Part shown: piece by piece, positions 18,170-26,492 of the stretch
Layout: each line of letters opens with the position of its first letter
Numbering within the stretch: the first letter of the stretch is position 1
Assembly (NCBI RefSeq): GCF_002165375.2
Contig: NZ_CP032134.1
Coordinates: 2,542,001 to 2,606,000, forward strand
Reading direction: 5' to 3'
From: Acinetobacter chinensis
GTDB taxonomy: Bacteria > Pseudomonadota > Gammaproteobacteria > Pseudomonadales > Moraxellaceae
Length of the DNA: 64,000 bases
Position numbers and translations under genes: made by a program
Notes under the pieces: generated by a model
What the model was told of the DNA's origin: nothing
The model's database searches: none
What the model saw: the letters and a program-made list of their open reading frames with translations, nothing else

Positions 18170-18264
18170 ATTTTCTCTCACTCTTTGGGAGATATTTTTA
18201 TTCGATACAGCACCTGTTCACCGAGACCTCAAGTTACCTCAAGACTGTTGAACACCGACAATAT

Positions 18265-18299
18265 AATGGTTATCATTTTTAAATGATAATCATTATCGT
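18265..18299. promoter_or_regulatory. Fur box in the entC/entA divergent promoter region
   Basis: The 19 bases at 18279-18297 match the classical Fur box GATAATGATAATCATTATC at 16 of 19 positions. A second, weaker hexamer array (ATAATGGTTATCATTTTT) precedes it, so more than one dimer may bind. It lies between entC (leftward) and entA (rightward), so iron should repress both. Confidence 0.88.
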
Positions 18300-18331
18300 T
18301 TGATTTTTGTTAAAATTATAAGGAGTACAGT

Positions 18332-19105
18332 ATGACGGGCTTATTTATTGTTACCGGTGCAGCTCGAGGCATCGGTGCAGCCATAGTAAAAAAGCTGCTT
18401 GCCCAGGGGCATCAGGTGACTGGAATTGACCTGAATCCAAAGGTGGATGAATGGGAGGTTATGAAAACATCTGACCACCAGGAAATTCAGAATTTTGAAG
18501 CCATCAGCCACGATATTCAGCAAACTGCAACACTGATTGAAAAAATCCAGCATTCAAAATTTAAGCATCAGAGCATCATAGGTCTGGTCAATGCAGCCGG
18601 TGTCCTGGAAATGGGCAGTCTGCTCGAAACATCAAAAGAACAGTGGCAGAATAATCTGAACATCAATTTTATTGGGCCTGCCCAGCTGAGTCAGTGGGTG
18701 GCTCAGCAGATGCTTCCACATCGTGCAGGTTCCATAGTCAGTATCAGCTCCAATGCAGCACTTGTTCCCCGATCAGGTATGGGGCTGTATGCCACCACCA
18801 AAGCAGCAGTCAGTCATTATTTTAAAAACCTGGCACTGGAACTGGCGCCCCACGGAATCCGCTGTAACCTGGTCCTGCCGGGTTCCACACTGACACAGAT
18901 GCAACGCCAGTTATGGACAGATGATCGACCTCCTGAAAGTATTATTGAAGGTAATCTTGAACAGTACCGCAGCGGCATTCCCCTGAAAAAAATTGCAGAA
19001 CCTGAAGATATTGCCAATGCTGTACTGTTTCTGCTTTCTGATCAGGCAAAACAGATCACCATGCATGAACTGGTCGTCGATGGTGGTGCAACACTTGGGG
19101 TATAG
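18332..19105 (+). CDS. entA: 2,3-dihydro-2,3-dihydroxybenzoate dehydrogenase (EntA)
   Basis: A 257-residue short-chain dehydrogenase that oxidises 2,3-dihydro-2,3-dihydroxybenzoate to 2,3-dihydroxybenzoate with NAD. The NAD-binding loop is VTGAARGIG at residues 7-15. The Asn of NAAG, the Ser of SISSNAA and the YATTK catalytic pair are in place. The C-terminus ends with HELVVDGGATLGV, as in EntA. It is transcribed away from entC across a shared Fur-box region and ends at a hairpin that overlaps the tail of the condensation gene. Specific assignment rests on both sequence and locus. Confidence 0.94.
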   Translation: MTGLFIVTGAARGIGAAIVKKLLAQGHQVTGIDLNPKVDEWEVMKTSDHQEIQNFEAISHDIQQTATLIEKIQHSKFKHQSIIGLVNAAGVLEMGSLLETSKEQWQNNLNINFIGPAQLSQWVAQQMLPHRAGSIVSISSNAALVPRSGMGLYATTKAAVSHYFKNLALELAPHGIRCNLVLPGSTLTQMQRQLWTDDRPPESIIEGNLEQYRSGIPLKKIAEPEDIANAVLFLLSDQAKQITMHELVVDGGATLGV

Positions 19106-19115
19106 CACCACCCAG

Positions 19116-19144
19116 AACTGTCGGAACTAATCCGGCAGTTTTTT
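19116..19144 (+). terminator. terminator of entA, overlapping the 3' end of the condensation gene
   Basis: The arms AACTGTCGGA and TCCGGCAGTT pair with a single G-U, with a 5-base loop and a run of T. The structure covers the stop codon (19127-19129) and last codons of the convergent gene. Confidence 0.75.
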
Positions 19145-20449
19145 ACCAATCACACAATCATTCAGTGTCATTTCAGGATGCATCAACCATGACTTCAGCA
19201 TGTTCATAAAGTCATGCCAGTATTCTTCCAGACTCGCCACTGTATACAGTTCAGGATGCCCATCCATCGCCAGAAACAACCGTTCCTGACCATCCACAAT
19301 TTTATTGGTGACTGCCATATCAAAATCTTCAATCGGTCCTGCCGAAATGGTGGTTTTCTTTAAATGACAGCCTTCAAAAAACTCAGGCAATGGAAATGGA
19401 ATCCAGTTCACCACAGGACCAAATAAAATATTATTAAATGGTTCAAAGTCATCCAGAACAAAGCGTAACTGCTCAAAATAACTTTGCTGGTGCGGACGGA
19501 TTTCTGAAAATCTGGACGCCAGCAGTTTCACTGTTTCCTGTAGATTTTCTGTCCCCTGAGTACCCAGTCTGAGCGGTAAAATATTCATGGTCAGGCATGG
19601 AATCCGCATTGCAGCTGTACCGATACGTGACAGTACCGGTATACCGAAACACTGCTGCTGATCATCCATCTGTTTTGCCATATAGCCCATAAATACTGCC
19701 ATGACAATCATTGCAGCAGGCAGCTTCAACTCAGCAGCCAGTACATTCAACTGCTGTTGCTCCTCCTGAGCAATCACATCCTCAAAACGGTAACCCTGAG
19801 TAAACGGATCATTCAACTGACGTTTCAGCCGTTTTTTTGGTGCATATTCACCTGAAAAATTTTTCTTCCAGAAACTTAAATCTGCTTCTGCTTTTTCAGA
19901 CTCAATATAACGCAGCTCATCTTCTATAAATTTACCGTAGTGATCAAAAGCCTTGTTTTTAAGTTCCGTTCCATTTTTCAAAGACTGATAATAATCAATA
20001 AAACGGCTGATCATCAGACCATAAGCATAGCCATCCAGCGCGACATGATGCGCCCTGAAAAACAGACCATACTTCTGATCATCCAGATGAACAAAAGTGT
20101 AGTCATATAAATGACCTGTCGTTAAATCAAATGCAGGGGTCACCTGCTGTTCAATCCATTCCATCAATGCCTGTTCATTCAGGTGTGACAGGTCCATAAA
20201 GCGGGCGGGCTGAATCTCAACGTCATCCTGACGGTAGCATTTACCCTCCTGTTCAATCACACGCCAGTGCAGTGCTTTCGCTTCCTGTAAAGTCAGAAGT
20301 ACTGCTTTATGAAATAATTCTCTATTGAGTGCCCCCTCAATGACCAGCCATTCTGCGGTATGAAACGGCAGACTGCCATGATAATTATGACCGAGCCACA
20401 TGCTGTGCTGCGCTCGGGTCAACGGCTGCAATGTATCCACTTTTTGCAT
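19127..20449 (-). CDS. free-standing NRPS condensation enzyme (VibH-like amide synthase)
   Basis: The 440-residue protein is a single condensation domain with no adenylation or carrier domain. The active-site motif is HHVALDG in FRAHHVALDGYAYG near residue 130. The start LQPLTRAQHSMW and the later FGIPVLSRIG and NILPLRL are typical of the domain. In vibriobactin synthesis VibH, such a free enzyme, joins carrier-bound dihydroxybenzoate to a free polyamine. With the neighbouring carrier and diamine decarboxylase, the likely reaction here is acylation of putrescine or cadaverine, once or twice. I start at the ATG at 20449; the frame also has a TTG at 20467. It diverges from the reductase gene across a Fur box. 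Confidence 0.88.
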   Translation of the reverse strand: MQKVDTLQPLTRAQHSMWLGHNYHGSLPFHTAEWLVIEGALNRELFHKAVLLTLQEAKALHWRVIEQEGKCYRQDDVEIQPARFMDLSHLNEQALMEWIEQQVTPAFDLTTGHLYDYTFVHLDDQKYGLFFRAHHVALDGYAYGLMISRFIDYYQSLKNGTELKNKAFDHYGKFIEDELRYIESEKAEADLSFWKKNFSGEYAPKKRLKRQLNDPFTQGYRFEDVIAQEEQQQLNVLAAELKLPAAMIVMAVFMGYMAKQMDDQQQCFGIPVLSRIGTAAMRIPCLTMNILPLRLGTQGTENLQETVKLLASRFSEIRPHQQSYFEQLRFVLDDFEPFNNILFGPVVNWIPFPLPEFFEGCHLKKTTISAGPIEDFDMAVTNKIVDGQERLFLAMDGHPELYTVASLEEYWHDFMNMLKSWLMHPEMTLNDCVIGKKLPD

Positions 20450-20573
20450 ATAAATACCAGTAATCAAACAGGTTTTATCAGATAAATACCCGTCTTAAAA
20501 TTGACGATAATTTTTGTAGCATTCGTTACGCCTGATATTATCCAGAACTGATGTGACAGAATCTGTAATAAAA

Positions 20574-20592
20574 GATAACAATTATCATTAAC
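20574..20592. promoter_or_regulatory. Fur box between the condensation gene and the reductase-transporter operon
   Basis: GATAACAATTATCATTAAC matches the Fur consensus at 15 of 19 positions. It lies in the 250-base divergent region upstream of both 20449 (leftward) and 20700 (rightward). Confidence 0.82.
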
Positions 20593-20699
20593 AATTGTAA
20601 TTAAATATCTTTAAATTTATATTATGCTGATCCTGAATATAAAATATGCAGACATGCAGCTTTATGTTTATTCTTCCGTAGACAAAAGTAGATGAGAAA

Positions 20700-21509
20700 A
20701 TGGCAACAAATCCCGCTTCAACGCCACGACACATTCAGGTGCAATCCTCTGTTCAGCTCTCTCCCCACATGCAGCGCATCTACTTTTCAGGCAGCGGTTT
20801 TTCCGGTTTTCCACACGATGCTGGCGGTGCTCACATTAAATTATTTTTCCCTGATCAACTGGATGCCACTCCACCACTCCCTTATAAAAATGAACTGGGT
20901 AAAGTGGTCTGGCCTGATGGAAAAAAACCGATTACCCGCACCTACACCATCCGGGATTTTTTAGTTCAGGAACAGCTACTCGTCATTGATTTTGTCCGTC
21001 ATGCAGATTTTGGCATTGCTGCTGACTGGGCGGTCAAAGCTCAACCGGGAAATATCATTGGGCTGGCAGGACCTGGTGGACCCGCAAGATTCAATCCGGC
21101 AGCTGATTATTTTATTTTTATTGGTGACTTATCTAGCCTGCCCATGATTGCAGCATCACTTGAACAGTTGGCCGATACGACTTTTGGTGAGGTATGGATT
21201 GAAACAGAAAATGAAACTGACCAGCAGAATTTAAGCCACCCTGAAGGTATCCAGATTCACTGGATCAGCTCTGACTCTGACACAGAAAGCACGATTGAAC
21301 ATGCTTTTAAAAGTCTCGACTGGAGCCATAACAATATCTCAGTCACTCTGGCGGGTGAAAACACACGTGTTGTCAACTTAAGAAAAATATTAAGACAGCA
21401 GTACAGCATCAGTAAAACAAACTTATATGCCGTTCCCTACTGGAAACGAGGGCACAGTGAAGAAAGCTACCATGATGAACGTCATAACGTCATGGACGAT
21501 GAAGGATAA
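20700..21509 (+). CDS. siderophore-interacting protein, FAD-dependent ferric-siderophore reductase (ViuB type)
   Basis: The 269-residue cytoplasmic flavoprotein should reduce Fe(III) in the imported siderophore and release it as Fe(II). The FAD-binding signature TRTYTIRDF and the region GPGGPARF are seen near residues 80-140, followed by the NAD(P)H-binding half with FIGDLSSLPMIAA. The C-terminus YWKRGHSEESYHDE is the typical YWRRG tail of this family. It opens a rightward operon; the next gene starts 5 bases after its stop. A Fur box lies upstream. Confidence 0.93.
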   Translation: MATNPASTPRHIQVQSSVQLSPHMQRIYFSGSGFSGFPHDAGGAHIKLFFPDQLDATPPLPYKNELGKVVWPDGKKPITRTYTIRDFLVQEQLLVIDFVRHADFGIAADWAVKAQPGNIIGLAGPGGPARFNPAADYFIFIGDLSSLPMIAASLEQLADTTFGEVWIETENETDQQNLSHPEGIQIHWISSDSDTESTIEHAFKSLDWSHNNISVTLAGENTRVVNLRKILRQQYSISKTNLYAVPYWKRGHSEESYHDERHNVMDDEG

Positions 21510-21514
21510 TACCG

Positions 21515-22507
21515 ATGTATAAACAAGAAAATAAAAGCAGATTTCCTGCAATCAAAACATTTGCGCTGATTGCACTGGTGGCTGCCTTAAGTGCCTGTTC
21601 AAAACAGGATGGCAGTACCTCAACGTCCACTCAGTCAGCAGACCCACAGACTCAGACCAGCAGTCCACAGCAACGACAGATTACGGATGCTTTGGGTCGC
21701 CAGGTCAGTATTCCCAGTCATCCTCAGAAAGTTATTGTACTGAGCGAACTGGATCTGGACAGTGCAATTGCTCTCGGTATTATCCCTGTAGGCAGCACCT
21801 ATGTCCGTGGTCAGAGCACCTTTCAGCCCTATCTGTCCCAGCAGACTCAACAGGTTGCTTCAGTGGGTAATTTTGGACAACCCAGCATGGAAACCATTCT
21901 CTCATTACAGCCTGACCTGATTATTGCTGGCAGTATGATTGATACTCAGCTGATCAATCAGCTGAGCCAGATTGCACCCACTGTGGTCACTTTTGCACGT
22001 GGTGAAGCCTGGAAAAACAGCTTTAACCGAATAGCAGATGTACTGAATCAGCAGGAAAAAGCCACCCAGGTACTGGCTGCATACGACCAGAATGTCCAGC
22101 AGGCAAAAGGTAAACTTGCAAAACTTCAGGGGCAAACGGTCAGCGTCACCCGCTGGACAGCAAATGGTCCTGTTTATATGTTTAAAGACTCATTTGCAAG
22201 CCAGGTTCTGGCAGATTTAGGACTGACCCGTCCAACTCAGCAACAGCAGGCAGGTGCAAGTCATTCCTCTCCGATCAGTAAAGAACGCTATGACCAGATT
22301 GATGCCGACTGGTTGATTATCGGCAGTGCTTTATCATCTGAAAAGCAACTGGACACACTGAATCAGACACCTGAATTCAAACGGCTCAATGCCGTAAAAA
22401 ACAACCAATATTTTGTCGTTGATGCTTCCATGTGGACAGGTGTAGGTGGTCCAAATGCTGCAAATAAAGCAATCGCAGATGTCACTGCACATATGTCCAG
22501 ACCATAA
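21515..22507 (+). CDS. ferric-siderophore ABC transporter substrate-binding lipoprotein (FecB/ViuP type)
   Basis: The 330-residue protein has a lipoprotein signal with the lipobox LSAC (Cys at about residue 28), followed by a Ser/Gln-rich linker and a periplasmic-binding domain of the TroA/FecB class. Seen motifs are ITDALGRQVSIPSHPQKVIVLS at the domain start, the central QPDLIIAGS, and the C-terminal FFVV-like strand QYFVVDASMWTGVGG. It should capture the ferric catecholate in the periplasm and hand it to the two permeases that follow. The gap to the first permease gene is 6 bases. Confidence 0.93.
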   Translation: MYKQENKSRFPAIKTFALIALVAALSACSKQDGSTSTSTQSADPQTQTSSPQQRQITDALGRQVSIPSHPQKVIVLSELDLDSAIALGIIPVGSTYVRGQSTFQPYLSQQTQQVASVGNFGQPSMETILSLQPDLIIAGSMIDTQLINQLSQIAPTVVTFARGEAWKNSFNRIADVLNQQEKATQVLAAYDQNVQQAKGKLAKLQGQTVSVTRWTANGPVYMFKDSFASQVLADLGLTRPTQQQQAGASHSSPISKERYDQIDADWLIIGSALSSEKQLDTLNQTPEFKRLNAVKNNQYFVVDASMWTGVGGPNAANKAIADVTAHMSRP

Positions 22508-22513
22508 GTTGCC

Positions 22514-23542
22514 ATGTCTCAAACTTTGCGGAAATCAGGTCATTTACAATATGTCTGTGCGGTGACTGTACTGATATTACTGAGCATACTGTCCATTGCC
22601 AAAGGAGCAGGTTCACCGGGTTTTACTCACAGCCTGAGCCTGCTCTGGCAAAGTCTCTCCAGTTTCAGTCTGACACCACTTGAACCTTTGTCTGAACTGC
22701 GTATTCCGCGTACATTTGCAGCGTTACTGACGGGAACAGCACTGTCACTTTCAGGTGTCCTGTTACAGAACCTGTTAAAAAATCCACTGGCTGACAGCGG
22801 TCTGATTGGTATCAACAGTGGTGCCTCCCTGGCTGTAGTTATTGCCGTTATTTTACAGCTCAGTGGTCTGAGCCTGTTTTTCTGGGCAATGGTCGGTGCA
22901 TTGGTCAGTGCTGTGCTGGTTTTTGCCTTAACTCCCCGTGGACAGACTGACTTCAGTTCCCTGACTCGCCTGATTCTGGCAGGACTGGCGATCACCAGTA
23001 CCTTTCAGGGACTGATGGCTGCGCTGTTACTGAAGTTTCAGAATGGACTGGATGAATACCGTTTCTGGGTGCTTGGATCACTCAACCGTATTGAACCCGA
23101 GTACCTTTTGACAGCCAGCCTGTCTGTTCTGGCAGGTGTCATCATCACATTTTCGGTCATACGCCCGCTGACCTTAAGCCTGGTCGGCGATCAGCTTGCC
23201 CAGAGCCTGGGGCTGAACATCAAGTTACTGGAACTGAGCTGTATCACTGCCATTGTACTCATGACCGGAAGTGCCGTTGCACTGACTGGACCGATTGCTT
23301 TTTTAGGACTGATTGCACCCTATTTTGCCCGGGCTGCTGGCGCAGTGACCATTAAACAGCAACTGCTTTACAGTGCATGGTTTGGCATGGTGCTGTTATT
23401 AATTGCAGATATTTTTGCCCGTATCATTGTCCAGCCCTTTGAAGCACCTGTCAGTATTTTATTGACCCTTGTCGGTGCTCCAGTTCTGATCTGGATGGTA
23501 CGACAATCCAGCCTGCAGAACATCGTTCAGGCGGAGAAGTAA
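22514..23542 (+). CDS. ferric-siderophore ABC transporter permease (FecCD family), first subunit
   Basis: A 342-residue inner-membrane protein with about ten hydrophobic segments. Family marks are LRIPRTFAALLTGTALSLSGVLLQNLLKNPLADSGLIGI near residues 60-100 and the cytoplasmic coupling region VALTGPIAFLGLIAPYFAR near residue 255. It forms the translocation channel with the next gene's product. One base separates its stop from the next start. Equivalent to FepD/FatD/ViuD; exact naming is not possible. Confidence 0.93.
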   Translation: MSQTLRKSGHLQYVCAVTVLILLSILSIAKGAGSPGFTHSLSLLWQSLSSFSLTPLEPLSELRIPRTFAALLTGTALSLSGVLLQNLLKNPLADSGLIGINSGASLAVVIAVILQLSGLSLFFWAMVGALVSAVLVFALTPRGQTDFSSLTRLILAGLAITSTFQGLMAALLLKFQNGLDEYRFWVLGSLNRIEPEYLLTASLSVLAGVIITFSVIRPLTLSLVGDQLAQSLGLNIKLLELSCITAIVLMTGSAVALTGPIAFLGLIAPYFARAAGAVTIKQQLLYSAWFGMVLLLIADIFARIIVQPFEAPVSILLTLVGAPVLIWMVRQSSLQNIVQAEK

Positions 23543-23543
23543 A

Positions 23544-24560
23544 ATGAAAGAACCTTATTCATTTTCAATATTCAACCCGCCCCTGATTTCATGGTTACTC
23601 CTCTGTGTCATTGCATTATTTCTGGTACTGACCAGTCTGATGTATGGTGAGATTCAACTTTCACCCGCAGAGCTCTGGTCCGTGGCTTTTGATCAGGCTC
23701 AACCCATGCATCAGCTTTTGATTGAAAATATCCGGCTGCCCCGCCTGCTGGCAGGTCTGCTGATTGGTGCAGCTCTGGCACTGTCAGGTTTACTGCTGCA
23801 ACTGGTCACAAAAAACACCTTAGCCAGTCCCGATATTTTTGGGATCAGTGACAGTGCTGTGCTGGCTTTAGCCTTTACCATTTTACTGACCAACAGTCAT
23901 GTAATGGGAGAATGGTGGCATGCGCTGCTCGGTGCTGTTGCCTGTATCGGTATTATCCTGATTGCCTCCGGTGGGATCGGTACTCAGGGTTATCGCATAC
24001 TGGTCATTGGTGTTGGAATCGCAACCTTAATGAAAGCCAGTTTTGATCTGATTCTTTCCACACTGCCCATCATGCACAGCAGCAGTATTTTAGTATTCAG
24101 TTCAGGCAGCTTAATTGGTCGCAGTTATTCAGTACTATTACCAACTTCCATTTTGATTCTGTCACTGATTTTTATAATCACGTTATGGCGACGACTGTTC
24201 AGTGTTGTTGTTCTCCCTGATACAGTCATTCAGAGCATTGGAATTTCGCTACCGGCATTGCGCTTTATCATGATTGTTATTGCAGCATTTCTTGCAGGGA
24301 CAGCCGTCAGTATTGCAGGTCCAATTGGTTTTGTCGCCATTGCAGCTCCGATTCTGAGTTTTAAACTGTTCCCTGCAGATCTTTTCCCTTTAGCCCCAGC
24401 GATGTGTATTGGCGCATTAATGGTAGTAGCTGCAGACCTGCTCGGCAGAACTCTGCTGGCACCCGTTGAAATTCCTGCGGGCATTATCAGTGGAATGATC
24501 GGTGGGCCTTTACTGTTATGGCTTTTATATAATAATTCACGAAATATGAGCAGGAAATGA
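23544..24560 (+). CDS. ferric-siderophore ABC transporter permease (FecCD family), second subunit
   Basis: The 338-residue permease shares the FecCD pattern: IRLPRLLAGLLIGAALALSGLLLQLVTKNTLASPDIFGI in the N-terminal third and VSIAGPIGFVAIAAPILSF near residue 255. About nine to ten membrane segments are evident. It pairs with the preceding permease. Its stop codon overlaps the ATG of the ATPase gene (ATGA at 24557-24560), suggesting coupled translation. Confidence 0.93.
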   Translation: MKEPYSFSIFNPPLISWLLLCVIALFLVLTSLMYGEIQLSPAELWSVAFDQAQPMHQLLIENIRLPRLLAGLLIGAALALSGLLLQLVTKNTLASPDIFGISDSAVLALAFTILLTNSHVMGEWWHALLGAVACIGIILIASGGIGTQGYRILVIGVGIATLMKASFDLILSTLPIMHSSSILVFSSGSLIGRSYSVLLPTSILILSLIFIITLWRRLFSVVVLPDTVIQSIGISLPALRFIMIVIAAFLAGTAVSIAGPIGFVAIAAPILSFKLFPADLFPLAPAMCIGALMVVAADLLGRTLLAPVEIPAGIISGMIGGPLLLWLLYNNSRNMSRK

Positions 24561-25360
24561 CACTCAAAATTTCTCAGTTAAATGCAGCCTATAAAAAACA
24601 TGCTGTGCTGAAAGATATCAATCTTGAACTGAATCAGGGTCAGGTGACTGTTTTAATTGGTCCGAACGGCAGTGGAAAATCCACACTTCTGAAATGTATT
24701 GCTCAGATTCATGCTCAATACGATGGTCAGGTCATGTGGGAAAATCATATTCTGAATGATCTGTCCAAACGTGACCTTGCCCGACAGCTGGCACTTCTGC
24801 CCCAGCATGTGACTGCTCCCAGTGGAATGACGGTTGAACAACTGATCCGTTTTGGTCGCTTTCCACATCAGGGCTGGTTTAAACAATGGAAAACTGAAGA
24901 TCAGCTTGCCATAGATGAAGCATTAACCTCCACCCATTTGACTGAAATGAGACATCTACCCTTATCCAGTCTGTCAGGTGGACAGCGTCAGCGTGCATGG
25001 ATTGCAATGGTGCTGGCTCAACAGACACCTCTCATCCTGCTCGATGAACCGATCAGCATGCTCGATATCGGGCATCAGGCAGATATCCTGAATCTGGTCA
25101 GAGAACTAGCAGACAGAGGCAAAAGCATCATCATGGTATTACATGATTTAGCCACAGCTGCCCGATGTGCTGACTATATGATTGCAATGAAAGATGGGGA
25201 AATTGTTGCTCAGGGTATGCCTGCACAGATTCTCACGTCTGATTTAGTCATGCAGCTGTATCATGTTCAGGTTGAGATCCATCAGGTAAGGCACTCAACC
25301 CAGACAGGTACACAAAGACTGATTGTCATTCCTGAAAATTTTGGCGACCCTGCTCATTGA
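24557..25360 (+). CDS. ferric-siderophore ABC transporter ATPase (FecE/FepC type)
   Basis: This 267-residue ATPase powers uptake of the ferric siderophore. Walker A is GPNGSGKST near residue 34, the Q-loop is LLPQHV, the ABC signature is LSGGQRQRAWIAM, Walker B is LILLDEP, and the switch histidine is in VLHDLA. It is the last gene of the reductase-transporter operon (20700-25360). A hairpin with a T run about 90 bases downstream probably ends the transcript. Confidence 0.95.
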   Translation: MTLKISQLNAAYKKHAVLKDINLELNQGQVTVLIGPNGSGKSTLLKCIAQIHAQYDGQVMWENHILNDLSKRDLARQLALLPQHVTAPSGMTVEQLIRFGRFPHQGWFKQWKTEDQLAIDEALTSTHLTEMRHLPLSSLSGGQRQRAWIAMVLAQQTPLILLDEPISMLDIGHQADILNLVRELADRGKSIIMVLHDLATAARCADYMIAMKDGEIVAQGMPAQILTSDLVMQLYHVQVEIHQVRHSTQTGTQRLIVIPENFGDPAH

Positions 25361-25444
25361 AATATCAATCAGATCAGCCCAGTAAAACATTTAATGATCT
25401 CACCGAATATATCGATCAACTTCCGAGAGATAAAACAACAGACA

Positions 25445-25477
25445 AAAAAAAGCCCTTGTAAATACAAGGGCTTTTTC
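25445..25477. terminator. bidirectional terminator between the siderophore operon and tRNA-Ser
   Basis: The stem AGCCCTTGTA/TACAAGGGCT is flanked by seven or more A on the left and five T on the right. It can end the rightward transporter operon and the leftward tRNA transcript. Confidence 0.88.
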
Positions 25478-25482
25478 ATATC

Positions 25483-25572
25483 TGGCGGAAGCGGTGAGAT
25501 TCGAACTCACGGAGGACTCACACCCTCGTCGGTTTTCAAGACCGGTGCATTAAACCGCTCTGCCACGCTTCC
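25483..25572 (-). tRNA. tRNA-Ser (anticodon UGA)
   Basis: The minus-strand sequence of 90 bases begins GGAAGCGTGGCAGAGCGG and ends with an encoded CCA. The anticodon loop CTTGAAA gives UGA. A long variable arm (around GACGAGGGTGTGAGTCC) and the GTTCGAATC T-loop are as expected for a class II serine tRNA. The acceptor arms GGAAGCG and CGCTTCC pair fully. Confidence 0.97.
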
Positions 25573-25789
25573 AATGGCGCCTATCATATAAATATTTTAA
25601 ATACTTGGCAATTATTTTTATGCTCCACCAACACCAAACGATCAAAATAAGCACAAATTTATTTTAAACTTCTAGTTTTTATACAATAAAAGAAAAAATA
25701 AACGGATTATGCTGCTCCAGTTCACGTACTGGCTATTTATTCATTACAAAAATGCTCAGCAATTTCAGTCTCTCCCTCATATAAGAAGA

Positions 25790-25837
25790 TTGAATTTTAA
25801 TCAGACATGTTTATAATTAGGTAGATCGGTATATCTA
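25790..25837 (+). promoter_or_regulatory. promoter and probable TetR operator upstream of the TetR gene
   Basis: A -35 box TTGAAT (25790-25795) and a -10 box TATAAT (25812-25817) are 16 bases apart. The sequence TAGATCGGTATATCTA at 25822-25837, with inverted TAGAT/ATCTA ends, covers the expected transcription start and stops 11 bases before the ATG. This placement fits autorepression by the TetR product. Confidence 0.65.
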
Positions 25838-25848
25838 TTTTATAAATT

Positions 25849-26436
25849 ATGAAAGCAAATCAAGCCAAAGATAAAATTCTGGATGCAGCTAAAACTTTAT
25901 TCTATAAAGATGGCATTCATGCGACAGGTATCAATACCATCACGGATCAAGCAGGCGTTGCCAAAATGTCGCTGTATAACAACTTCCCATCCAAAGCCGA
26001 TCTGATTGAAGCCTATATCGAGTCACGCAATATCGAGTGGCAAGCCTTGTATGCCAAACGCCTGGAAACAGCCCATACACCTTTAGACAAAATTTTAGCG
26101 GTGTTTGATGCCTATCGTGATCATGCCGAATCTGCGGTGGACAATGGTTTCCGTGGTTGTGGCATGCTCAATGCCGCAGCAGAATTTCCCGCACACAGCC
26201 CTGAACGTGATGCAGTGAAATTGCTTAAAGAAGGTATAGGACAGATTTTATCTGAACATTTAAGTGAATTATTTTCAGATCCTGAACAAATTCAATATAT
26301 CGCAACGATGTTGTCTTTTTTACTGGAAGGTTCAATCGCACGTGCAGGTCTGGAATGTTCAAGTGACAAGCTGATTATGGTTCGGAAAATGGCAGAAGAT
26401 TTGATTCAGACTCAACTTCAACTTACTGCGAAATAA
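25849..26436 (+). CDS. TetR/AcrR family transcriptional regulator
   Basis: The 195-residue protein has an N-terminal helix-turn-helix (residues about 10-55: ILDAAKTLFYKDGIHATGINTITDQAGVAKMSLYNNFPSK, with the recognition helix around MSLYNNF). The C-terminal ligand domain contains FRGCGMLNAAAEFPAHS, common in a subgroup of TetR proteins that control transporters or reductases. It precedes an EamA transporter gene by 56 bases in the same direction and probably controls it together with itself through the dyad in its leader. The inducer is unknown. Confidence 0.92.
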   Translation: MKANQAKDKILDAAKTLFYKDGIHATGINTITDQAGVAKMSLYNNFPSKADLIEAYIESRNIEWQALYAKRLETAHTPLDKILAVFDAYRDHAESAVDNGFRGCGMLNAAAEFPAHSPERDAVKLLKEGIGQILSEHLSELFSDPEQIQYIATMLSFLLEGSIARAGLECSSDKLIMVRKMAEDLIQTQLQLTAK

Positions 26437-26492
26437 TATAAGCACAGTCAATCTAAATAACCAAAGATGAGAAAAATAAACAGGATATCTCT

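Noticed and set aside
13081..20449. Acinetobactin, fimsbactin or baumannoferrin cluster
   Set aside because: There are no threonine- or serine-activating modules, no histidine decarboxylase with NRPS genes and no NIS synthetases. The single condensation enzyme and diamine decarboxylase give a different pathway.
25483..25572. tRNA-Ser as an attachment site for a genomic island on either side
   Set aside because: I found no second copy of the tRNA 3' end in the window and no integrase gene. The A+T-rich insert starts about 1.8 kb away.
25394..25591. 65-codon open frame over the terminator and tRNA
   Set aside because: It is read through a tRNA gene on the other strand and has no ribosome binding site.
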